This document shows positions 39,778 through 48,755 of a DNA stretch of 62,350 nt, in pieces. Position 1 is the stretch's first letter. The number at the start of each line of letters is the position of its first letter. This DNA comes from Acidobacteriota bacterium (GTDB lineage Bacteria > Acidobacteriota > Vicinamibacteria > Vicinamibacterales > SCN-69-37), in assembly GCA_009694745.1 (NCBI GenBank), contig SHUF01000010.1, positions 1-62,350 of the forward strand, read 5' to 3'. A program made the translations under genes and the position numbers. A model generated the notes under the pieces. The model was not told the origin of the DNA and made no database searches. It saw only the letters and a program-made list of their open reading frames with translations.

Positions 39778-40555
39778 CCTCGGACAACTCCTTCGATATC
39801 GCGGCCTCATCCAGAGCCTGGTGGCGCGCGACCTGAAGGCGCGGTACCGCGGATCGATGCTGGGGTTCTTCTGGTCGTTCGTGAACCCGCTTCTCCTCCT
39901 GACAATCTACAGTTTCGTTTTCACCTACCTGCTCCAGAATCGCGCTGAAGGCCTGCAGCCGTACGCGGTGTTCATGTTCACGGCCCTGCTGCCTTGGACG
40001 TGGTTCTCTTCATCGCTGACGGAAGCCACAGGGTCGCTGATCTCTGGAGGCAACCTCATCAAGAAGGTGCTGTTTCCGGCTGAAGTGCTGCCGTTCGTGA
40101 CCATTCTCTCGAACATGGTGCATTTCCTGCTGGGCCTGCCCATCCTGATTGGGTTCATGGTCTATTACCATGTGACGCCCGACTGGCCGCAACTGCCATG
40201 GTTTCTGGTCATCGTCTCGGTCCAGTTGTTGTTCACGGCGGCGTTGTCGTTGTTTCTGTCAGCCCTTGCGGTGCATTTTCGCGATGTGCGCGACTTGGTG
40301 TCCAACCTGCTGACCTTCTGGTTTTTTGCCACTCCGATCATCTATTCGTACAAGGATTTCCCGAACTACAAGAACTACTTCGACTGGAACCCCTTTACGC
40401 ACTTGGCGATTTCCTATCAAGAGATCTTGTTCTTCGATGGCGGCTTCGGCCATTGGAAGTGGCTGCTGGCTCTGGGCGGCGGGTCGGTGGTGTTGTTCCT
40501 GGCGGCCTACTGGGTGTTTGATCGATTGCGTGATTCGTTTTCGGAGGCCGTGTGA
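39767..40555 (+). CDS. Polysaccharide ABC-2 type exporter permease (Wzm/TagG-like)
   Basis: The 262-residue integral membrane protein has six predicted hydrophobic segments and a charged N-terminal interface (LVARDLKARYRGSMLGFFWSF) typical of ABC-2 polysaccharide exporters. With the next gene it should export an undecaprenyl-linked O-antigen or similar glycan across the inner membrane. It overlaps the phosphatase gene and the ATP-binding subunit gene (4 bp), so all are coupled. Confidence 0.9.
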   Translation: MWHNLGQLLRYRGLIQSLVARDLKARYRGSMLGFFWSFVNPLLLLTIYSFVFTYLLQNRAEGLQPYAVFMFTALLPWTWFSSSLTEATGSLISGGNLIKKVLFPAEVLPFVTILSNMVHFLLGLPILIGFMVYYHVTPDWPQLPWFLVIVSVQLLFTAALSLFLSALAVHFRDVRDLVSNLLTFWFFATPIIYSYKDFPNYKNYFDWNPFTHLAISYQEILFFDGGFGHWKWLLALGGGSVVLFLAAYWVFDRLRDSFSEAV

Positions 40556-41877
40556 GTTCGCCGGCCATCACGCTTGAGCACGTCAGCAAAATCTATCGCC
40601 GGTACGGCGGCCGGCAGTTTTCCACGCTGAAAAGTGCGCTGCTCTCCGGGGATCTCGTCCGCAAGCTCAGGCCTGAGGAGACGTTTCAAGCGCTGAAAGA
40701 TGTCTCGTTCACGGTGCCGAAGGGCTGCACCTATGGTGTGGTCGGCCGGAACGGATCGGGCAAGAGCACGGCGCTGAAGCTCGTGGCCGGCATTACCAAG
40801 CCCACCATTGGCACGGTCCAGGTGGAAGGCCGCATTTCGGCGCTCATCGAACTGGGAGCCGGGTTCCACCCTGAGATCTCCGGTCGTGAAAACGTCTTCA
40901 TCAACGGCATCATGCTGGGCTTGACGAAGAAGGAGATCACGAAGCGCTTCGACGAGATCGTGGAATTCGCCGAGCTCACCGAGTTCATTGACGCACCCGT
41001 AAAAACGTACTCGTCCGGCATGTACATGCGCCTGGGTTTTGCCGTGGCCATTCACGTGGACCCCGACGTCCTGCTGGTGGACGAGGTGCTGGCGGTTGGC
41101 GATGAGGGATTCACGCACAAGTGCCTGGACAAGTTCGGCGAGTTCAAGCGGCGTGGCAAGACCATCCTGCTCGTGACGCACTCGCTGGGATTGGTGGAGC
41201 GATTCTGCGACGAAGCCGTGTGGCTCGACGCGGGTGAAAAAAAGGCCGAGGGCGACCCCACGCGCGTGGTTGGGACGTACGTCACTGACGTGGCTCGTCA
41301 GGAAGAGCGTTTCCTGGCGGCGTCGGATGAAAAGGCGAAGCACGATGCCGGCGGCGCAGGGCAGGCCACGCCGGCCGGTCCTGTTGAAGTCGAGAGTCAC
41401 TTTGGCGACATGAATCAGGCGGGCGAGGGCCGGTGGGGATCTGGCGGCGTGGAAATCGCGTCGGTGGATTTCCAGGATGAGAAGGGCCAGTCCACGCACG
41501 TGTTCCACACCGGCGAGCTGATGCGCGTCATTCTTGGCGTGAAGGCCGCGTCGCCCGTGCGCGACTTTGTGTTCGGCATTGGCTTGTTCACGGCCGATGG
41601 CGCCATGGTCTATGGCACCAACACGGACATCGAGGAACTGGAGTCCGATCGTCTTGAAGGCGAGGCGACCGTGACGCTCACGGTGGATTCGCTCGACTTG
41701 GTTGAGGGCACCTACAAGTTGGACGTCGCGGTCCATAAGCGCGACGGCGCCCCGTACGACTACCACCGCCTCCTGCACACGTTCCGCGTGAAGTCCCGTA
41801 TCAAGGATGGCGGTATCTACCGGCCGAAACACCGCTGGGACTTCTCCACCGCGATCAAGTTCAAGCCGCCCAAGTAG
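40552..41877 (+). CDS. Polysaccharide ABC exporter ATP-binding protein (Wzt-like, with carbohydrate-binding domain)
   Basis: 441 residues from a GTG. The nucleotide-binding domain shows Walker A VVGRNGSGKSTALK, signature YSSGMYMRLGFAVA and Walker B VLLVDEVLAVGDEG. After residue about 290 a Wzt C-terminal domain follows (GGVEIASVDFQDEKG, ELMRVILGVKAA, LDVAVHKRDG). In O9a-type systems this domain recognises the capped glycan end. This implies export of a terminally modified O-polysaccharide. No glycosyltransferases adjoin it. Confidence 0.92.
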   Translation: MSSPAITLEHVSKIYRRYGGRQFSTLKSALLSGDLVRKLRPEETFQALKDVSFTVPKGCTYGVVGRNGSGKSTALKLVAGITKPTIGTVQVEGRISALIELGAGFHPEISGRENVFINGIMLGLTKKEITKRFDEIVEFAELTEFIDAPVKTYSSGMYMRLGFAVAIHVDPDVLLVDEVLAVGDEGFTHKCLDKFGEFKRRGKTILLVTHSLGLVERFCDEAVWLDAGEKKAEGDPTRVVGTYVTDVARQEERFLAASDEKAKHDAGGAGQATPAGPVEVESHFGDMNQAGEGRWGSGGVEIASVDFQDEKGQSTHVFHTGELMRVILGVKAASPVRDFVFGIGLFTADGAMVYGTNTDIEELESDRLEGEATVTLTVDSLDLVEGTYKLDVAVHKRDGAPYDYHRLLHTFRVKSRIKDGGIYRPKHRWDFSTAIKFKPPK

Positions 41878-41908
41878 GGCGTGGCTTCAGCCGCGCTGGC
41901 CTGCATGT

Positions 41909-41962
41909 CGTAGCTCGGCCTGACCGGACGTAGCTCGGCCTGATCCTCAAAGCCGAGATCCA
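41909..41962 (+). repeat. Dispersed palindromic repeat, partial plus full copy (copy 4)
   Basis: A half copy CGTAGCTCGGCCTGACCGG (41909-41927) is followed by a full copy, CGTAGCTCGGCCTGATCCTC with AAAGCCGAGATCC (41929-41962). It lies between wzt and the DUF2075 gene. An inverted counterpart at 44413-44447 closes the other side of that module. Confidence 0.7.
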
Positions 41963-42015
41963 GGTTTTCACCCGCCGTGCGGGTCGCCGTGCCGCCCTCC
42001 GGCTCGACGACGCGC

Positions 42016-42100
42016 AAAAACGACGCTTCAGGGTAATCGTCTCGTGTCCAGCGCGTGGGTCCCTATCCCACGCGGCGTCTCCCCCTTCCGCGTCGTTTTT
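42016..42100 (+). other. Nested inverted repeats in the leader of the DUF2075 gene
   Basis: An outer pair AAAAACGACGC (42016-42026) / GCGTCGTTTTT (42090-42100) encloses a strong inner hairpin CGCGTGGG / CCCACGCG (42052-42059 / 42067-42074, 7-base loop). The right outer arm ends in TTTTT, so it could be an intrinsic terminator for plus-strand transcripts. Equally it may be a structured leader, or the end of a mobile segment. The rest of the 322-bp gap (41878-42199) has no convincing gene. Confidence 0.5.
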
Positions 42101-42199
42101 CAGACTGTGCTGTCGCGTCGCTCGCAGTCGGGCGTCCCGGCGACCCGCACGCCGGCTGAAAACCGCGCCCGGGTGATAACCTGGCGCGCACTCAGTCAG

Positions 42200-44185
42200 A
42201 TGTCGGACCCCGCATTCTCCAGGTCGTACTACGCTGCCAATGTCGCGGACTTCCTCGCGTGCACGACCGAGTCAGTTCTTGGCGCCCTTACGGCAAGAAG
42301 TGGGTTCTCGGTCGATCCGCCTCAGCGCGATGCCTGGATCGGCGAGATCGAAATCCTTAAGTCATCACTCGCCGGGATAACAGGAACCCTCTTCCTTGAA
42401 TTTGACGTTCCTCGGGTTGGTAGCCGGATCGACGCGGTGCTTATTAGCGGGCCTGCAGTAATCGTGATTGAGTTCAAGGTGGGTGAGCGGCTAATCAAAA
42501 CCGCAGATCGCAACCAGGCGTGGGACTACGCGCTGGATCTGAAGAACTTCCACCAAGCCAGTCATACCGCCCCAATTATTCCGATTCTAGTTGCAACTGA
42601 AGGACCCGACTTCGAGCCGATCCTCCTGCCGCCGGCCGACGACGCTGTCTATTCACCAATGACCTGCAATGCCCTACGACTTCGGCGCGCAATTCAGATT
42701 AGCCTTGACGCCACCCGTGGGCCCGATCTCGATGCTGCCATCTGGGCGCAGGCACCCTACCAGCCAACGCCGACGATTATTGAAGCCGCGCAGGCGCTTT
42801 ATTCCCAGCACTCTGTTGATGCGATCGCCCGCCATGATGCTGGCGCCCGCAATCTCAGCCTCACTTCCGCAGCTGTTGAGTCAATCATCGACGCCGCGAA
42901 GTCCGAGGGACGAAAAGCCATCGTTTTCGTCACGGGAGTACCGGGAGCCGGAAAGACGCTCGTCGGCCTGAACGTCGCTACAAAGCGAAGAGATCAAGCG
43001 AGTCCAACTCACGCGGTGTTTCTGTCTGGAAACGGCCCGTTGGTCAAAGTGCTCAGCGAGGCACTGGCTCGGGACGAGATGACTCGCCTGCGCGCCAGGA
43101 AAGACAGGACGCGGAAGGGCGACGCACGGCAGAAGATAAAAGCCTTCATCCAGAACGTGCACCACTTCCGCGATGAGGGTCTGAACCACCCTGGTCCACC
43201 AAGCGACCATGTCGTGATCTTCGACGAAGCACAGCGCGCCTGGAATCAGGCCATGACGTCCAACTTCATGCGTCGCAAGAAGGGGCGCCCAGGATTCACG
43301 CAATCCGAACCTGAGTTCCTGCTCTCCTATCTCAACCGCCACCCAGATTGGGCCGTGGTTATTTGCCTTGTGGGCGGCGGTCAGGAGATCCACCGTGGCG
43401 AGGCGGGCATCTCTGCTTGGCTGGACGCGGTTTCGACGACTGCTTCAAACTGGACCGCGCACATTTCGCCAAACCTGACGGACTCTGAGTACGACGCGGT
43501 GGGCGCCATAGACCGCCTGGCCGCCATAGCCAAAGTCGTTCAGGACGACCGCCAACATCTAGCTGTGTCCATGAGGTCATTCAGAGCCGAGAATGTCTCA
43601 CACTTCGTCAAGGCCATTTTGGATCTTGAGGCGGCAGAAGCCCGTCATCTGCTCAAGGAGGTCCTTCCACGCTACCCAATCGTCATCACCCGAGATTTGG
43701 GCCGAGCCAAGGACTGGATTCGCAAGAAGGCGCGAGGCTCTGAACGCTTCGGACTGGTCGCGTCGTCTGGTGCTCAGCGGTTGAAGCCTCACGCAGTCGA
43801 TGTGCGCGTTGAAGTTGACCCGGTCCACTGGTTTCTCAACGATCGGGATGACACGAGGTCAAGTTTCTACCTGGAGGATGCTGCGACCGAGTTTCAAGTG
43901 CAAGGCCTGGAATTAGACTGGGTGTGCGTGATGTGGGATGCCGATTTTCGCTTCGCCAAGACAAGGTGGAGCGGTCATTCGTTCAAGGCGAGCAGATGGG
44001 AGAACGTGCAAAAGGAGGACCGGCGCAGCTATTTGCGGAACGCCTACCGAGTTCTCCTGACTCGTGCCCGCCAGGGAATGGTGATTTGCGTTCCACCCGG
44101 TGATGAGGCCGACCCGACCCGATCCCCTACTTTTTACGACCCTACGTACGACTACCTTTCGAGCGTCGGGCTTCCCGTGATTTAG
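42200..44185 (+). CDS. PD-(D/E)XK nuclease-like plus DUF2075 ATPase/helicase-like protein
   Basis: From ATG 42200 the protein has 661 residues; the open frame extends 52 codons further left into palindromic DNA that does not look coding. The N-terminal part (about 40-170) has a PD-(D/E)XK-like core: GSRIDAVLI, then VIVIEFKVG. A DUF2075 P-loop region follows, with Walker A VTGVPGAGKTLVGLN (about residues 242-256) and Walker B VVIFDEAQRAW. A late superfamily 1-like block QGLELDWVCVMWDADF and NAYRVLLTRARQGM resembles helicase motifs V and VI. Nuclease-helicase fusions like this are typical of defence or mobile modules; role here is inferred. Base composition is more A/T-rich than the neighbours. 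Confidence 0.85.
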   Translation: MSDPAFSRSYYAANVADFLACTTESVLGALTARSGFSVDPPQRDAWIGEIEILKSSLAGITGTLFLEFDVPRVGSRIDAVLISGPAVIVIEFKVGERLIKTADRNQAWDYALDLKNFHQASHTAPIIPILVATEGPDFEPILLPPADDAVYSPMTCNALRLRRAIQISLDATRGPDLDAAIWAQAPYQPTPTIIEAAQALYSQHSVDAIARHDAGARNLSLTSAAVESIIDAAKSEGRKAIVFVTGVPGAGKTLVGLNVATKRRDQASPTHAVFLSGNGPLVKVLSEALARDEMTRLRARKDRTRKGDARQKIKAFIQNVHHFRDEGLNHPGPPSDHVVIFDEAQRAWNQAMTSNFMRRKKGRPGFTQSEPEFLLSYLNRHPDWAVVICLVGGGQEIHRGEAGISAWLDAVSTTASNWTAHISPNLTDSEYDAVGAIDRLAAIAKVVQDDRQHLAVSMRSFRAENVSHFVKAILDLEAAEARHLLKEVLPRYPIVITRDLGRAKDWIRKKARGSERFGLVASSGAQRLKPHAVDVRVEVDPVHWFLNDRDDTRSSFYLEDAATEFQVQGLELDWVCVMWDADFRFAKTRWSGHSFKASRWENVQKEDRRSYLRNAYRVLLTRARQGMVICVPPGDEADPTRSPTFYDPTYDYLSSVGLPVI

Positions 44186-44228
44186 CCTGACTGGACGATG
44201 CTACAGTCGCCGACAGGAGGGCTTGGCC

Positions 44229-44411
44229 ATGACTCACACGACCCATCTGGCCAGCAGTTGGACCGACCTATGCGGCGAGATTGAATCACTGCGAGCGGCC
44301 TTTGATTCCGGAGAGAGCCCCGTTCAGTTCGCCCTGTGGTGGGCCGAGAAATACGACTTGATGTGGGTCGGCGAGGGAATGGGCTACTGGCCCGTGAGTC
44401 TGCCGACCTAA
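44229..44411 (+). CDS. Small hypothetical protein following the DUF2075 gene
   Basis: A 60-codon frame from ATG 44229 is preceded at 8 bp by a strong Shine-Dalgarno AGGAGG (44215-44220). The product is acidic and aromatic-rich (ALWWAEKYDLMWVGEGMGYW) with no known domain and no signal peptide. It begins 43 bp after the DUF2075 stop in the same direction and ends just before a dispersed palindrome. It therefore falls inside the same repeat-bounded module and may be a partner or inhibitor of the ATPase. That link is inference. Confidence 0.55.
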   Translation: MTHTTHLASSWTDLCGEIESLRAAFDSGESPVQFALWWAEKYDLMWVGEGMGYWPVSLPT

Positions 44412-44412
44412 C

Positions 44413-44447
44413 CCTCGGCCTTGAAACCCAGGCCGAGCTACGTCCGG
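44413..44447 (-). repeat. Dispersed palindromic repeat, copy 5
   Basis: CCTCGGCCTTGAAACCC with AGGCCGAGCTACGTCCGG is oriented opposite to copy 4. It marks the right boundary of the DUF2075 module, one base after the small gene stop. Confidence 0.7.
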
Positions 44448-44544
44448 AGAGGGCCAGGCCACCCGAGGGTGAAACCCAGGCTGCGCCTTGTTTTCCGAGC
44501 CACGCAAACGGCGAACGCTCTGGAACTTGCGATACCCTTCATTG

Positions 44545-45018
44545 GTGGTCCTCTCGTCCAGATCCGAAGCCGCCACATGGGCCGAGCGCGCGCGGGCCGC
44601 GGGCCAGCGCATCGCCTATACCAACGGCGTATTTGACCTGCTCCACCCCGGCCATGTCAGGTACCTGCAGGCCGCTCGCGCCGAAGGCGACGTGCTGATC
44701 GTCGCCATCAACTCCGACCGGTCGGTCAGCGCGATCAAGGGACCAACGAGGCCCCTCACGCCCGAGGCCGAACGGGCCGAAGTGCTGGACGCGTTGGCGT
44801 GCGTGAGCGCTGTCGTGGTCTTCGATGAGGAAACGCCCGCCGAGATCATCAAGGCCATTCAGCCCGACGTGCTGGTAAAAGGCGCCGACTGGGCACCAGA
44901 CAAGATCGTCGGCCGCGACACGGTTGAAGCCAGAGGCGGCAAAGTGATCCTGATGCCCGTTGAACAGGGCTGGTCCACAACCTCGATCATCGAGAAGATC
45001 AAGTCACACGAGGCATGA
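44545..45018 (+). CDS. rfaE2: D-glycero-beta-D-manno-heptose 1-phosphate adenylyl/cytidylyltransferase (RfaE domain II)
   Basis: The nucleotidyltransferase signature [20 protein letters not shown] with the HxGH site, plus [17 protein letters not shown] and VLVKGADW, identify the second half of HldE/RfaE. This enzyme activates heptose-1-phosphate for the LPS inner core. Only the transferase domain is encoded (about 157 residues); the kinase domain is absent from the window. GTG 44545 fits the family start best; the frame is open to 44488. A long hairpin overlaps the stop. Confidence 0.88.
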   Translation: MVLSSRSEAATWAERARAAGQRIAYTNGVFDLLHPGHVRYLQAARAEGDVLIVAINSDRSVSAIKGPTRPLTPEAERAEVLDALACVSAVVVFDEETPAEIIKAIQPDVLVKGADWAPDKIVGRDTVEARGGKVILMPVEQGWSTTSIIEKIKSHEA

Positions 45019-45063
45019 AGGGCTGAAGGTTCGCAGCTCCTTCAAGTCCTTCATGCCTCGTGT
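45006..45063. terminator. Long hairpin overlapping the rfaE2 stop
   Basis: ACACGAGGCATGAAGG (45006-45021) pairs perfectly with CCTTCATGCCTCGTGT (45048-45063), and the inner parts pair imperfectly (GCTGAAGG with CCTTCAAG). The left arm contains the last rfaE2 codons and its stop. It lacks a T-run but is stable enough to end transcription. It may instead be a repeat whose 5' arm was captured by the coding sequence. Confidence 0.55.
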
Positions 45064-45102
45064 ACAACCACCCCATCCTGTTAGGATGGAGTGTTCTCTT
45101 TC

Positions 45103-48100
45103 GTGCTTCATCCGTCAGCGTCCCTCGCGTTCCGATCGCTGCTGAAGTCGGCCGCCACTCGCGCCGGCCTTTCTCGATCGCTTCAGCGCCTGGCCGGCCT
45201 TGGCCCAGGTGCTGTGGCGTTCCACGCCTCCGCACTGGCTCAGGACGGCGCCGTGGTGTTGGTGGTGCCCACTGACCAGGACGTGGAACAAGTCGTTCAG
45301 GACGCCCGGTTTTTCCTGGGGGTCATGAAAGGCCTGTCGGACTCACAAACCGAACAGGCCGTGCTGCCCTTTCCCTCCCAGGAAGTGGATCCGTACCGTG
45401 GGCTCGCACCGCACCTCCAGGTGGCATCAGCGCGCGCACGAGCCCTGACCGCATTGGCCACGGGCACGTCGCAACTGGTGATTGCCTCCGCCCGTGCGCT
45501 GCCGCCCAGGCTGACCGACCCTTCCCGGCTGGCGGCCGCCACCATCATTCTCAAGCCCGGTGTCGAGATCTCGGTGCACGAACTGCGCGAGCGCCTGGCC
45601 GTCGCCGGCTTCACTCCTGAGGACCCGGTCGATCAACACGGCGAATTCTTCGTCCGCGGCGGCGTCGTCGATCTGTACCCAACCTCGGAGGAACAACCGT
45701 TCCGCCTCGAGTTCATCGGCGACATTATCGAATCCGTCCGCCGCTACGACGCGGCCACGCAGCGCTCACTCAAAGCGCTGGACTCACTCACGCTCACACC
45801 CCAACGCGAGTTGATGCCGGCGTTTCTCGGCGTTGAGGAACACGCCGAGCTACGAAGTTCCGGACACGACGAAGCGGCGTCTGACCGTAGCGCGACCTTC
45901 ATCGACTACGTGAGGCGCGCTGGCGCCACGCTTCTGATCTACGAGATAGACGACGTGGCGTCGCGCGGGCGGGGGCTTGAAGAACAGTGGCGACTGAGCG
46001 CGCAGGACGCGGCCGCCAAGAACGCGACCGCGTTGCCGTACGAACACTTCGCCCTGCCATGGGCGGATCTGGAAGCCTGGCTCGAACGCGGTTCCCGCCT
46101 CACCCAACTGGCACTCGACGACACCACGGGTGAAGTCCACGTGCCGTGTCAGCCGGTTCTTGAATATCGAGGGCGCATCGGGGACTGGGTCGAAGAGATC
46201 CGAAAAGCCCGCGAACGCGGCGACACCGTCGTCTTTATCGCAGCCACGCCTGGGCGCGCCGAACGCACCATCGAACTGCTGGCCGACTACGAGGTTCGTG
46301 GCCGCGCCATCGGCGACAACGAAGACATGGCGCGCGCCACCGTTCTGGTCACCACTGGCCACCTCTCGCGCGGGTTCCACCTCCCCACCGGCAACCTGGT
46401 GCTGTTTGCCGAGACCGACCTCTTCGACGAGGAACGGCGCAGCAGCCACGAACGCCGCAAGTCTGCCGCACGCACATTCGTCTCAGACTTCCGCGACCTC
46501 AAAGTGGACGACCTGGTCGTGCACATCGACAACGGCATCGGCCGGTTTGTCGGCCTCAAGAAAATGGCGATCGGGCCCGGCGGCGAAGCGCAGGAGTTCA
46601 TGGAACTCCGCTACGCCGGCGAAGACAAACTCTTCGTGCCGCTGGATCGACTCGACCTTGTCCAGAAGTACACCGGCGGCGCTGCACCGACGCTCGACAA
46701 GCTGGGTGGTGCCACCTGGGAAAAGGCCAAGACGCGCGTCAAGAAGGCGATGCGCGACATGGCCGAAGAGTTGCTCAAGCTCTACGCCGCGCGTAAGGCC
46801 GTGGTCGGCCACGCCTTCACGCCAGACTCCCACTGGCAACACGAGTTCGACGACGCGTTTGAGCATGTGCTGACTCCAGACCAGCAAACGGCGATCGCGG
46901 ACATTTCCAAGGACATGGAATCCACGATGCCGATGGACCGCCTGCTCTGCGGCGACGTCGGCTATGGCAAGACCGAAGTGGCCATGCGAGCCGCGTTCAA
47001 AGCCGTGATGGACGGCAAACAAGTCGCATTTCTCGCGCCCACAACCGTGCTGGCGTTTCAGCACGAACGCACGCTGAAAGATCGGTTCGCCGGCTTCCCT
47101 GTTCGTATCGACATGGTCAGCCGCTTCCGCAGCAAGTCTGAGCAGCAGGCTTCGCTCGAAAAGCTCGCGTCAGGCCAACTCGACATCATCGTTGGCACCC
47201 ATCGCCTGCTGTCGAAGGACGTGGCGTTTCGCGACCTGGGCCTGCTGGTGGTGGATGAAGAACAGCGATTCGGCGTGGTGCACAAGGAACGGCTGAAACA
47301 GATTCGCAAGAAGGTTGATGTGTTGACCATGACGGCGACGCCGATTCCGCGCACGTTAAACATGTCGCTGGTGGGCATCAGGGATATGTCGGTGATCGAG
47401 ACGCCGCCGCGCGACCGGCTCTCGATTCAGACGCACGTGGTGAAGTTCGACCAGGACGTGATCACGCGCGCGATCAGGACCGAGATCGAACGAGGCGGCC
47501 AGGTGTTCTTCGTCCACAATCGCGTGGAATCGATCTTCTCCATCGCCGGCCTGATTCAACGGTTGGTCCCGGAAGTGCGGATAGGGATAGGGCACGGGCA
47601 GATGGGCGACGGCGAGCTCGAGAAGGTCATGGTGGATTTTGTCGCCCAGAAGTACGACGTTCTCGTCTCCACCACCATCGTCGAAAACGGCCTGGATATC
47701 GCCAACGCGAACACCATCGTGATCAATCGCGCCGACCGGTATGGCCTGTCGCAGCTGTATCAACTGCGCGGGCGAGTTGGCCGTTCAGATCGGCGGGCGT
47801 ATGCGTATCTACTGATTCCACCCGAGCAGTCGTTGTCGCCGACCGCCCGGAAGCGTTTGGCGGCGATTCGGGAATTCAGCGACCTCGGGTCCGGCTTCCG
47901 GATTGCAGCTCTCGACCTTGAAATCCGTGGCGCCGGAAATCTCCTGGGCGGCCAGCAGAGCGGGCACATCGAAGCTGTCGGCTTCGACATGTACACGAAG
48001 CTGCTCGAAGAGACCATTCGGGAACTAAAGGGCGAGGAGGTCGAGGATGACCGCCGGACTGCGGTTAACTTGAAGCTCAATCTCCGGATCGACGAGCAAT

Positions 48101-48699
48101 TCATCCCCGACATTAACCAGCGTTTGGCAGCCTACAGGCGCCTGGCAAACACCAGGACAGTAGCCGAAGTCGATGAGCTAATTGCCGAACTATGCGACCG
48201 TTATGGGCTATTGCCAGAAAAAGTGCTCAATATGGCCGAATACGCCAAGATCAGAACGATGGCCGATAGGCTGGGCCTGGAGACGCTGGAACGTGAGGGC
48301 CAGACCGTAGTGTTCAAATTCAGACAGTCTGCCAAATTAGACCCTGTTTGGCTGCTGCGAATGGTTCAAACCAGGGGTGATTTGACGCTTTTGCCACCCG
48401 CCATACTGAAACTCGATATGACCAAACCGGTGCTTCGGCCGGCTGCCGCAGTTGTCAAACCGACTGTACCGCAGCCCGGGCGTCTGAATCCAAAGACAAC
48501 CGGGAAGATTAAGGCGCCGGATGTGGCACCTGGCCGCGAGTCGTGGTGGACGACCAGGGCAACGACCGGAGAGGTCACCACCGGGTTCACCCGAGAAGAG
48601 ATTCTCGCCGAGGCCCTGACGGATCCGGGGGCGCCCGGCGGTGTGTTGGAACGGGTGCGGCAGGTGCTTGAGGAGTTGGGGCGCGGCCTCACGGGGTAA
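45103..48699 (+). CDS. mfd: Transcription-repair coupling factor
   Basis: Mfd pushes stalled RNA polymerase off DNA and recruits UvrA. About 1198 residues from GTG 45103, which has a GGAG at better spacing than the GTG at 45091. Domains: UvrB-homologous N-terminus (HGEFFVRGGVVDLYP), RNA polymerase-interacting CarD-like domain (VDDLVVHIDNGIGRFVGLKK), SF2 translocase with GDVGYGKTEVAMRAA, DEEQRFGV and TATPIPRTLN, and the TRG region. The C-terminal 120 codons (about 48110-48470) are noticeably more AT-rich than the rest. Confidence 0.97.
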   Translation: MLHPSASLAFRSLLKSAATRAGLSRSLQRLAGLGPGAVAFHASALAQDGAVVLVVPTDQDVEQVVQDARFFLGVMKGLSDSQTEQAVLPFPSQEVDPYRGLAPHLQVASARARALTALATGTSQLVIASARALPPRLTDPSRLAAATIILKPGVEISVHELRERLAVAGFTPEDPVDQHGEFFVRGGVVDLYPTSEEQPFRLEFIGDIIESVRRYDAATQRSLKALDSLTLTPQRELMPAFLGVEEHAELRSSGHDEAASDRSATFIDYVRRAGATLLIYEIDDVASRGRGLEEQWRLSAQDAAAKNATALPYEHFALPWADLEAWLERGSRLTQLALDDTTGEVHVPCQPVLEYRGRIGDWVEEIRKARERGDTVVFIAATPGRAERTIELLADYEVRGRAIGDNEDMARATVLVTTGHLSRGFHLPTGNLVLFAETDLFDEERRSSHERRKSAARTFVSDFRDLKVDDLVVHIDNGIGRFVGLKKMAIGPGGEAQEFMELRYAGEDKLFVPLDRLDLVQKYTGGAAPTLDKLGGATWEKAKTRVKKAMRDMAEELLKLYAARKAVVGHAFTPDSHWQHEFDDAFEHVLTPDQQTAIADISKDMESTMPMDRLLCGDVGYGKTEVAMRAAFKAVMDGKQVAFLAPTTVLAFQHERTLKDRFAGFPVRIDMVSRFRSKSEQQASLEKLASGQLDIIVGTHRLLSKDVAFRDLGLLVVDEEQRFGVVHKERLKQIRKKVDVLTMTATPIPRTLNMSLVGIRDMSVIETPPRDRLSIQTHVVKFDQDVITRAIRTEIERGGQVFFVHNRVESIFSIAGLIQRLVPEVRIGIGHGQMGDGELEKVMVDFVAQKYDVLVSTTIVENGLDIANANTIVINRADRYGLSQLYQLRGRVGRSDRRAYAYLLIPPEQSLSPTARKRLAAIREFSDLGSGFRIAALDLEIRGAGNLLGGQQSGHIEAVGFDMYTKLLEETIRELKGEEVEDDRRTAVNLKLNLRIDEQFIPDINQRLAAYRRLANTRTVAEVDELIAELCDRYGLLPEKVLNMAEYAKIRTMADRLGLETLEREGQTVVFKFRQSAKLDPVWLLRMVQTRGDLTLLPPAILKLDMTKPVLRPAAAVVKPTVPQPGRLNPKTTGKIKAPDVAPGRESWWTTRATTGEVTTGFTREEILAEALTDPGAPGGVLERVRQVLEELGRGLTG

Positions 48700-48755
48700 G
48701 ATCAAGATTCGTAGGGCGTCCCTTCAGGGGCGCCGGGGAGCAGGGATTCTTGGAA

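Noticed and set aside
42016-42100. A retron-type ncRNA in front of the DUF2075 gene
   Set aside because: There is no reverse transcriptase gene nearby and the nested stems alone are not specific. It is kept only as a structured element.
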